A program made the translations under genes and the position numbers. Source: Pararhizobium sp. (GTDB taxonomy: Bacteria; Pseudomonadota; Alphaproteobacteria; Rhizobiales; Rhizobiaceae). Taken from it: DNA of 64,000 bases. The notes beneath the pieces were generated by a model. The model did no database searches. It was not told the origin of the DNA and worked only from the letters and a program-made list of their open reading frames with translations. This document shows, in pieces, positions 57,868 through 64,000 of this stretch (position 1 is the first letter of the stretch; every line of letters starts with the position of its first letter). Location of the stretch: assembly GCA_030655075.1 (NCBI GenBank), contig JAURWE010000099.1, forward strand, positions 1 to 64,000, read 5' to 3'.

Positions 57868-59358
57868 TCAGCCCTTGCTGGCGAGCACGGACAGCTTTGG
57901 TCCGGCCGCTTCGCCGTTCTTGTCGAGCAGGCGGGTCGGATAGTCACCGGTGAAGTAATGGTCGGTGAACTGCGGCCGGGCATTGTTGCGGTCTTCGCCG
58001 CCGACGGCGCGGTAGAGCCCGTCGATCGACAGGAACTCCAGCGAATCAGCGCCGATGAACTTGCACATCGAGGCCAGGTCCTTGTGCTGGTTGGCCAAGA
58101 GCTTATCGGCGTCCGGCGTGTCGATGCCGTAAAAGTCCGGGTGGTAGATCATCGGGCTGGCGACGCGGATATGCACTTCAAGCGCGCCGGCTTCGCGGAT
58201 CATCTGGACGATCTTCAGCGAGGTCGTTCCACGCACGATCGAATCGTCGATCAGCACCACCCGCTTGCCTTCGATCATGGCGCGGTTGGCGGAATGTTTG
58301 AGCTTGACGCCGAAGGCACGGATCGACTGGGTCGGCTCGATGAAGGTGCGGCCGACATAGTGGTTGCGGATGATGCCGAGCTCGAACGGGATGCCGCTTG
58401 CCTGGGCAAAGCCGATCGCTGCCGGCGTGCCGCCGTCGGGAACCGGCACGACGACATCGGCCTCGACAGGCGATTCCTTGGCGAGATGCATGCCCATGTT
58501 CTTGCGAGCGACATAGACGTTGCGGCCGCCGACGACGGAATCGGGACGGGCGAAATAGACATATTCGAACAGGCAGAGCCGCTCCGGCTGCGGCTTGTTC
58601 GGCTTGCGGGCGTCGATCGACACGGAACCGTCGGCCTCGATCTCGCAGATGATGACTTCGCCGTTTTCGACGTCTCGCACGTATTTCGCGCCGATGATGT
58701 CGAGCGCGCAGGTTTCCGAGCAGAAGATCGGCTTTCCGTCGAGTTCGCCCATGACCAGCGGCCGGATGCCGATCGGGTCGCGCGCCGCGATCAGCTTGGT
58801 GCGGGTCATGGCCACCATGGAATAACCGCCTTCCATCTGGCGGATGGCATCGATGAAGCGGTCGGCGGTCGACGAATGGCGGGAGCGGGCGATCAGGTGC
58901 AGAACGACTTCGGTATCGGATGTCGACTGACAGATGGCGCCGGTGGCGATGATCTGGCGGCGCAGCGTCAGGCCGTTGGTAAAGTTGCCATTGTGGGCGA
59001 TGGCGATGCCGCCGACTTCGAGTTCGGCAAACAGCGGCTGGACGTTGCGCAGCGCCACTTCGCCTGTCGTCGAATAGCGCGTGTGGCCGATCGAGATGGT
59101 GCCCGGCAGTTTCGCCAGCGTTGCCGGATCGGTGTAATGGTCGCCGACCAGGCCCATGCGCTTTTCGGTGTAGAACTGCTGCCCGTCGAAGGTGACGATA
59201 CCGGCTGCTTCCTGGCCGCGATGCTGGAGTGCATGCAGGCCGAGCGCCGTCAGCGCCGCCGCATCCGGGTGTCCCAAGATGCCGAACACGCCGCATTCTT
59301 CATGTAGCGTATCGCCATCCATATCATTGTCCAGGTCGGGGGAATGCAAATGGGTCAT
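57868..59358 (-). CDS. purF: Amidophosphoribosyltransferase
   Basis: PurF makes phosphoribosylamine from PRPP and glutamine, the first step of purine synthesis. The 496-residue proenzyme has a 21-residue propeptide and the N-terminal nucleophile Cys22 in LHEECGVFGILG. The glutamine domain has IGHTRYSTTGE and NGNFTNG. The PRPP loop is KRVVLIDDSIVRGTTSLKIV. I start it at MTHLHSPDLD. The longer frame adds eight residues without clear support. Confidence 0.96.
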   Translation of the reverse strand: MTHLHSPDLDNDMDGDTLHEECGVFGILGHPDAAALTALGLHALQHRGQEAAGIVTFDGQQFYTEKRMGLVGDHYTDPATLAKLPGTISIGHTRYSTTGEVALRNVQPLFAELEVGGIAIAHNGNFTNGLTLRRQIIATGAICQSTSDTEVVLHLIARSRHSSTADRFIDAIRQMEGGYSMVAMTRTKLIAARDPIGIRPLVMGELDGKPIFCSETCALDIIGAKYVRDVENGEVIICEIEADGSVSIDARKPNKPQPERLCLFEYVYFARPDSVVGGRNVYVARKNMGMHLAKESPVEADVVVPVPDGGTPAAIGFAQASGIPFELGIIRNHYVGRTFIEPTQSIRAFGVKLKHSANRAMIEGKRVVLIDDSIVRGTTSLKIVQMIREAGALEVHIRVASPMIYHPDFYGIDTPDADKLLANQHKDLASMCKFIGADSLEFLSIDGLYRAVGGEDRNNARPQFTDHYFTGDYPTRLLDKNGEAAGPKLSVLASKG

Positions 59359-59497
59359 TGCAGTTGGCCTTTCCGCGCACACGCATCGCGCATATCGTAT
59401 GCTTGCTGCCGTCCTTCAAGAGATCATGCCTGAAAGGAGTGGCATTCGTCACTGTCTATTCGTCGATAATGCCGCCGGACCCCTTTGGCCCAAACGG

Positions 59498-59522
59498 ACA
59501 AAGCCCGCAGTGCGGGCTTTGT
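59498..59522. terminator. Palindrome between cvpA and purF
   Basis: ACAAAGCCCGCA and TGCGGGCTTTGT are exact complements with one base between them. It sits eight bases past the cvpA stop and about 140 bases before purF. T-run on the minus strand is poor, so it may be a partial terminator or processing hairpin. Confidence 0.5.
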
Positions 59523-59529
59523 TTGATCG

Positions 59530-60147
59530 TCAGCCGTTGGTCGCCGGCGTATCGTTGGTGGCCGGCGTCTCGTCCACCGGCGGCGTCGTTTCCGTGCCGC
59601 CCGTGCCGTCGTTCTCGCCTTCGCCGGTCGGGTCCTTGCCGCGCAGGCGGTCGAGGATCGTCGCGTCGGCATTTTCAGGCAGCAGTGCCAGCAGCTTTTC
59701 GCCGAGATTGTCGAGCAGCGGCTTGGATTTTGCCGTGGTCACCCAGACCGGCTGCTGTGCCGGTGCGACCAGCCAGTTGAAGAACAGGATGGCGACGACG
59801 ACGAGCAGGATGCCGCGGGCAGCGCCGAACAGGAAGCCGAGCGTGCGGTCAAGCGCGCCGATGCGGCTGTCGATGATGAAATCGGCGATCCGCATGGTGA
59901 TGAAGGAAATGACGATCAGCGCGACGACGAAGATCGCGCCGGCCGAGCCGACCATGGCGACCGTGTCGCTGGTCGTGTAGTCCTTGGCGTAGGGCAAAAG
60001 GACCGGATAGAGGAAGTAGGCAGCCGCTGCAGCGCCGACCCAGCTTGCAACGGACAGGACCTCGCGCGAGAAGCCGCGCACCATGGCGAGAATGGCCGAA
60101 AACAGTGCGACGCCGAGAACGATACCGTCGAGAATTGTTATGGGCAT
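59530..60147 (-). CDS. cvpA: CvpA family membrane protein
   Basis: A 205-residue inner-membrane protein with four predicted helices. Signatures are DGIVLGVALFSAILAMVRGF followed by SREVLSVASWVG, and DRTLGFLFGAARGILLVVVA. It ends with a Pro/Thr/Asp-rich tail after residue 165. CvpA is required for colicin V production in E. coli and is linked to membrane integrity. It precedes purF in many proteobacteria, as here. Confidence 0.94.
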   Translation of the reverse strand: MPITILDGIVLGVALFSAILAMVRGFSREVLSVASWVGAAAAAYFLYPVLLPYAKDYTTSDTVAMVGSAGAIFVVALIVISFITMRIADFIIDSRIGALDRTLGFLFGAARGILLVVVAILFFNWLVAPAQQPVWVTTAKSKPLLDNLGEKLLALLPENADATILDRLRGKDPTGEGENDGTGGTETTPPVDETPATNDTPATNG

Positions 60148-60227
60148 TGTGTCCTACTCCAGGGCTGCGGCCACGCTCCGCAGTAAAATTCTTCTTTGGA
60201 CTGCGGCCTTTTCCCCAAGGGGATGGC

Positions 60228-61631
60228 TTAGTCGTCATTGTCTGCCTGTATCTGCACGCCGCGCGAGCCGGCAATGCGCGCCACCAGATCGGGCAGGCCT
60301 TCCATCTCGCTCCACCGCATGCCCGAAACCTTCGGCAGGTCGGCGGAAGCAGACGGAAGAACGGCCTGCGAGAACCCCAGTTTCTCGGCTTCCTTGAGCC
60401 GCTGGGCCGTGTGCGCCACCGGCCGGACGGCGCCGGACAGACTGACCTCGCCGAAATAGACGCAATCGGTCGGAAGGGCAATACCAGCAAGTGATGAAAC
60501 CAGTGCGGAAGCCACAGCAAGATCGGCTGCTGGCTCGGTGATGCGGTATCCGCCGGCAATATTGAGGTAAACGTCGTGCTGGCCGAGCCGGACACCGCAA
60601 TGGGCCTCGAGAACGGCAAGGATCATCGACAGGCGGGCGCTGTCCCAGCCGACGACGGCGCGGCGCGGTGTTCCAAGCGAAGTCGGCGCCACCAGCGCCT
60701 GCACCTCGACCAGAACCGGCCGCGTGCCTTCCATGCCGGCAAACACGGCAGCGCCCGGCGCCTTGGCGTTACGCTCGCCCAGAAACAGCTCCGACGGGTT
60801 GGTCACCTCGCGCAGGCCCTTGTCCGACATTTCGAAAACGCCGATCTCGTCGGTCGGGCCAAAGCGGTTCTTGACGGTGCGCAGGATGCGGTAGTGCTGG
60901 CCCCGGTCGCCCTCGAAATAGAGCACGGCGTCGACCATGTGCTCGACGACGCGAGGGCCGGCGATCTGGCCGTCCTTGGTGACATGGCCGACGAGAACGA
61001 TGGCGGCCCCCGTCTGCTTGGCGAAGCGCACCATGGCCTGAACGCCCGTTCGCACCTGCGTCACCGTGCCGGGCGCCGAATCGACCACGTCGCTCCACAG
61101 CGTCTGGATCGAATCGATGATGGCGAGATCCGGCCGCTTGCCATCGCCCAGCGTCGCCAAAATGTCCTCGACGTTGGTCTCGGCGGCGAGCAGCACGTTG
61201 GTGTCCGCAGCCCCCAGCCGCTGTGCCCTGAGCCGCACCTGCGCCACGGCTTCTTCGCCCGAGACGTAGATGACCCGGTGACCCTGACGGGCAAGCGCTG
61301 CGGCCGCCTGCATCAGCACGGTCGATTTGCCGATGCCGGGATCACCGCCGACCAGCAGCGCCGAGCCGCGCACAAAACCGCCGCCCGTGACCCGATCAAG
61401 CTCGGAAATGCCGGTCATGATGCGCGGCGCGTCCTCGGTTTCGCCCGACAATGTCGTCAGCGCCACCGAGCGGCCTTTTTTGGGCGTTTTGCCCGGACCG
61501 CCGCCGATACCCCCCATCAGGTCGTCTTCGATGATCGTGTTCCACTCGCCGCAGCCTTCGCACTTGCCAACCCAGCGCGCATGAACCGTGCCGCAGTTCT
61601 GGCAGACGAATTGTGCTCTAGCCTTGGCCAT
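60228..61631 (-). CDS. radA: DNA repair protein RadA
   Basis: RadA is a RecA-like, DnaB-type helicase involved in branch migration of recombination intermediates. The 467-residue protein has an N-terminal zinc finger with Cys10, Cys13, Cys24 and Cys27, Walker A LVGGDPGIGKST near residue 100, the KNRFG motif in VKNRFGPTDEIGVFEM and a C-terminal Lon-like domain. Its ATG shares one base with the upstream toxin stop (TGATG). Confidence 0.96.
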   Translation of the reverse strand: MAKARAQFVCQNCGTVHARWVGKCEGCGEWNTIIEDDLMGGIGGGPGKTPKKGRSVALTTLSGETEDAPRIMTGISELDRVTGGGFVRGSALLVGGDPGIGKSTVLMQAAAALARQGHRVIYVSGEEAVAQVRLRAQRLGAADTNVLLAAETNVEDILATLGDGKRPDLAIIDSIQTLWSDVVDSAPGTVTQVRTGVQAMVRFAKQTGAAIVLVGHVTKDGQIAGPRVVEHMVDAVLYFEGDRGQHYRILRTVKNRFGPTDEIGVFEMSDKGLREVTNPSELFLGERNAKAPGAAVFAGMEGTRPVLVEVQALVAPTSLGTPRRAVVGWDSARLSMILAVLEAHCGVRLGQHDVYLNIAGGYRITEPAADLAVASALVSSLAGIALPTDCVYFGEVSLSGAVRPVAHTAQRLKEAEKLGFSQAVLPSASADLPKVSGMRWSEMEGLPDLVARIAGSRGVQIQADNDD

Positions 61632-61921
61632 CAAATCTCGCTTTCGGGGAAGTCATCGGAAGAAATGTCCTGCCGCCCGTGAAGGATGCGCAGGACGCGG
61701 ATATGGGAAGACGAAACCCGGAAATGAATGATTCGGTCGCGATAGGGAAGAATTCTTACCTCCGAACCCGTGTCCTGTTGCCGAACGCCGGTCAGGCCCA
61801 ACCCGGCCACCTGTTGCATCTTCGCGTAGAGATCGAGGACAAAACGATCGGCCGCTTTTGGATTGTAGACATTGATATAGGCGTGCATCGACCGAAGATC
61901 GCGCCGCGCCTGTGCCGACAA
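61631..61921 (-). CDS. ParE/RelE-type toxin
   Basis: A 96-residue toxin of the ParE/RelE fold. Motifs are LSAQARRDLRSMHAYINVYN at the N-terminus, SEVRILPYRDRIIHFRVSS and the final strand HIRVLRILHGRQD. No ATG precedes the conserved start. I give a TTG at 61921, but homologues usually have a few more residues (KPRILVLSAQ), which would need an ATT at 61942 within the antitoxin stop. It overlaps radA by one base. Confidence 0.85.
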   Translation of the reverse strand: MSAQARRDLRSMHAYINVYNPKAADRFVLDLYAKMQQVAGLGLTGVRQQDTGSEVRILPYRDRIIHFRVSSSHIRVLRILHGRQDISSDDFPESEI

Positions 61922-61937
61922 AACCAGAATCCGGGGC

Positions 61938-62201
61938 TTAATTGTCGAACTCCCCGCTTTTTATGTCGGCCAGCAGGGCGTCGGCGCTGTCATATTCAAA
62001 GACTCGGCCAGCCGCAATATCGTCTTCGCCCGCCTGAATAAGCTTGCGCAACTCCACCATCTTGGCCTCGTCGCGCTCCAACAGCCGCAGCCCGGCCCGC
62101 ACCACCTCGCTGGCATTGTTGAAACGCCCAGACGCGACCTTTTCGGCAATGAAGGCGTCGAAGTGATCGCCGATGACGAAGGATTTCTTGGCATTCGACA
62201 T
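61938..62201 (-). CDS. ParD-type antitoxin (CopG/RHH family)
   Basis: An 87-residue antitoxin starting MSNAKKSFVIGDHFDAFIAE. The ribbon-helix-helix core is FIAEKVASGRFNNASEVVRA followed by GLRLLERDEAKM. The C-terminal acidic part (EYDSADALLADIKSGEFDN) should mask the toxin. It starts 74 bases after alr and overlaps or abuts the toxin. A clear operator palindrome was not found. Confidence 0.9.
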   Translation of the reverse strand: MSNAKKSFVIGDHFDAFIAEKVASGRFNNASEVVRAGLRLLERDEAKMVELRKLIQAGEDDIAAGRVFEYDSADALLADIKSGEFDN

Positions 62202-62275
62202 GATCGGGCTCCCTGTGAATTCTGCTCAATCCTAGCAGAAGGGCGGAACAGTTCCTACCGGGTCACCGCGAAAAA

Positions 62276-63403
62276 TCAGCCGAGATAGAGCCGTTCATAG
62301 CGGTTGCCGAGGCTGGTCAGCATCTCGTAGCCGATGGTGCCGGCGGCCCTCGCGGCCTCGTCGACCGGAATGTTGCTGCCGAAAATCTCGATATAATCGC
62401 CGGCCCGTACCGCAGTTTCGGGAACGTCGGTGACGTCGAACAGCGTCAGGTCCATTGTCACCCGGCCGATCAGCGGCACGCGATGTCCGACCACGAAGCC
62501 GAAGGCGCCTGGGATGCCGGTCGCGCGCAGCGGCACGCCGGAGCCGGATGCGCGGTGGTAGCCATCAGCGTAGCCGATGGCCACGGTGGCGATGCGGCTG
62601 TCGCGGGCAAGCGTCGCGGTGGCGCCGTAGCTGGCGCTGGTGCCGGCTTTCGCCTCGCGGATCTGCACGATCCGCGCTTCCGCCGTCACCACCGGCCGCA
62701 TCGGGTTCTGGCCTCCATTGGCCGCCGCGCCGCCGTAGACCGCGATGCCCGGGCGGGTGAGGTCGAAGTGGAAATCCGGACCCAGATGCACACCGGCCGA
62801 ATTGGCCAGGCTTGATTCGACACCTTCGAAAGCGGCGCTAACCGCGCGGAATGATTCCAGTTGCTGCCGGTTGGCCGGGTGGTTTTTGTCGTCGGCGCAG
62901 GCGAGATGACTCATGACCAGCACCGGCGAAAAACTGGCCGGCCGGGCCGGATCGTTGGCAAGCGCCAGCGCTTCCTCCACCGAAAGCCCCAGCCGGTTCA
63001 TGCCCGTGTCGACATGCAGCACGCACGGATGGTCGCCGCGCTCGGAAATCGCCGCCATGTAGACGGCCAGCTGTTCTTCCGAATTGATGATCGGCACGAG
63101 GCCATTGTCGAAGAACAGCGGCTCGTTGCCGGGCCACATGCCGGCGAGGATATAGATCCGGCCATCCGGCACCAGCGGCCGCAGATCGGCGCCTTCTTCG
63201 GCATTGGCGACAAAGAAATCACGCGCGCCGGCCTCGTAAAGCGCTTCGGCTACGGGCTCGATCCCCAGCCCGTAGGCATCTGCCTTGAGAATGGCCGCCG
63301 CCCGCGCCTTGCCGGACAGCCTGCCCATCTTCCGCCAATTGTCGACAAGGGCTTCAAGATCGATCGTCAGGCGGTTCGAGGCGGCGGCGAATATCTCGTC
63401 CAT
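62276..63403 (-). CDS. alr: Alanine racemase
   Basis: Alr supplies D-alanine for peptidoglycan. The 375-residue PLP enzyme has the cofactor lysine Lys40 in ILKADAYGLG. The tyrosine of the second half is in TSASYGATATLA, and the C-terminal beta domain carries VGHRVPLIGRVTMDLTLFDV. The start is MDEIFAAASNRLTID. It heads the minus-strand run to radA, interrupted by the parDE pair. Confidence 0.95.
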   Translation of the reverse strand: MDEIFAAASNRLTIDLEALVDNWRKMGRLSGKARAAAILKADAYGLGIEPVAEALYEAGARDFFVANAEEGADLRPLVPDGRIYILAGMWPGNEPLFFDNGLVPIINSEEQLAVYMAAISERGDHPCVLHVDTGMNRLGLSVEEALALANDPARPASFSPVLVMSHLACADDKNHPANRQQLESFRAVSAAFEGVESSLANSAGVHLGPDFHFDLTRPGIAVYGGAAANGGQNPMRPVVTAEARIVQIREAKAGTSASYGATATLARDSRIATVAIGYADGYHRASGSGVPLRATGIPGAFGFVVGHRVPLIGRVTMDLTLFDVTDVPETAVRAGDYIEIFGSNIPVDEAARAAGTIGYEMLTSLGNRYERLYLG

Positions 63404-63535
63404 GGCGGCACTATCTCATTGATCTCCAGGCAAGAGATACAGGCTCCACTGGAACGCCGCAATCATTGCCCCCGAAAATGAAACGTGCGGCCTGTCCGGC
63501 CCATGCTAGTCTTTACAAACAGCTGAGGAGGCCGC

Positions 63536-64000
63536 ATGCGCACCGTTTCGATCGCTTTGACCATTCTAGTGCTCGCTGTCAGCGGTGCGCGGGCCGACGA
63601 GGCGCAGGACCGGCTGGCCGCCTTCGCCGAGTTTTTGGGGCACACACCGGATTTCCGGACGATCCGGCATGAGGGCGATACGCTGGTCTCGTCCATGGTC
63701 GGTGTTGTGGAAGAGGGCGCCCGGCTCGTGACGGTGCTGGAGGTGGATGGCCATCCCTGCAGGATTCGCAGCACCGAAATGTTTCAAAAGCCGCCCAACT
63801 GGGGGCAGATGAGCGTCACCGTGACGGATTTTTCCAAGGTGGAATTGATCGATGGTTTTGCCACTGCGGACGACCTGAGTTCGCAGACGAACCAGATTCC
63901 GGTCGCGAGCCTCAAGGCCATCGGCTTTACCCTGAAGGGCAGGGGCCTCTTCTGCCGCACCGCCTACGACCTGCAGGCAAAGCCGGCCGATATCTATTCC
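63536..64000 (+). CDS. Exported hypothetical protein, 5' part only
   Basis: The gene enters at the right edge and continues outside; 155 codons are visible. GAGGAGGCC precedes the ATG. A signal peptide MRTVSIALTILVLAVSGARA is clear. The mature sequence includes TLVSSMVGVVEEGARLVTVL, a Cys in GHPCRIRST and another in LFCRTAYDL, which could pair. I do not recognise the family. It diverges from alr. Confidence 0.65.
   Translation, partial: MRTVSIALTILVLAVSGARADEAQDRLAAFAEFLGHTPDFRTIRHEGDTLVSSMVGVVEEGARLVTVLEVDGHPCRIRSTEMFQKPPNWGQMSVTVTDFSKVELIDGFATADDLSSQTNQIPVASLKAIGFTLKGRGLFCRTAYDLQAKPADIYS

Noticed and set aside
1..64000. tRNA, rRNA and CRISPR arrays
   Set aside because: No cloverleaf-like or conserved rRNA sequence and no regularly spaced direct repeats were seen by eye; a tRNAscan/CRISPR search would settle it.

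Overview
The window is a gene-dense, GC-rich chromosomal segment from a member of the Rhizobiales, most likely Rhizobiaceae (Rhizobium/Agrobacterium-like). The evidence is the Porin_2-type C-terminus at the left edge, the gene orders dapA-smpB, rpoZ-rsh, acpS-lepB-rnc-era and alr-radA-cvpA-purF-SDR, rhizobial-type flagellin and DUF3563 proteins, a RIME1-like mosaic element, one canonical CtrA box and one EcfG-type general-stress promoter. No tRNA, rRNA, CRISPR array, prophage or transposase gene was seen. About 75 genes are supported, mostly housekeeping, with small accessory insertions between them.

Layout. 1-10.5 kb: porin 3' end, lytic transglycosylase, dapA, smpB, a DUF3830 gene, an NYN-domain gene, rpoZ, the bifunctional (p)ppGpp enzyme, then three exported-protein genes, two of which are diverged tandem paralogues, and a DUF3563 micro-gene. 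10.6-19 kb: DUF2062, acpS, lepB, rnc, era, a glutathionyl-hydroquinone reductase, a probable stress-induced membrane operon that starts with a 24-residue peptide, and tex. 19-31 kb: an ArsR/SRPBCC pair around a palindromic operator, an aldo/keto reductase, recO and a thioesterase, a very large DUF2339 membrane protein with a coupled HD hydrolase, MOSC, SDR and MFS genes. 31-41 kb: an orphan flagellin, Cu/Zn SOD, MscS channel, small exported proteins, an overlapping ygfZ-HD-phosphatase operon, a CtrA-box-linked operon, NUDIX, YedK and LysE-type genes. 41-49.6 kb: cysS, two repeat-pair modules flanking a DUF559/VOC/GFA/pip block, cimA, a VapBC pair, rarD and a LOG-family gene. 49.7-64 kb: a LysM protein with internal repeats, an Atm1-type ABC exporter, psd-pssA, a RIME1-like element, and the minus-strand run alr-parDE-radA-cvpA-purF-SDR.

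How it fits together. The segment covers lysine and cell-wall precursor supply (dapA, alr, slt), ribosome rescue and stringent response (smpB, rpoZ, rsh), secretion and RNA processing (lepB, rnc, era), DNA repair (recO, radA, yedK), phosphatidylethanolamine synthesis (pssA, psd), isoleucine precursors (cimA) and purines (purF). The two toxin-antitoxin pairs, the dispersed palindromes and the orphan flagellin are the main accessory elements. The best leads for follow-up are the tandem exported paralogues after rsh, the micro-peptide operon behind an EcfG-like promoter, the CtrA-box-linked small-protein operon, the repeat pairs (one of which appears to supply a ribosome-binding site), and the internally repeated LysM protein. 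Nothing here is clearly a new defence or mobile system.
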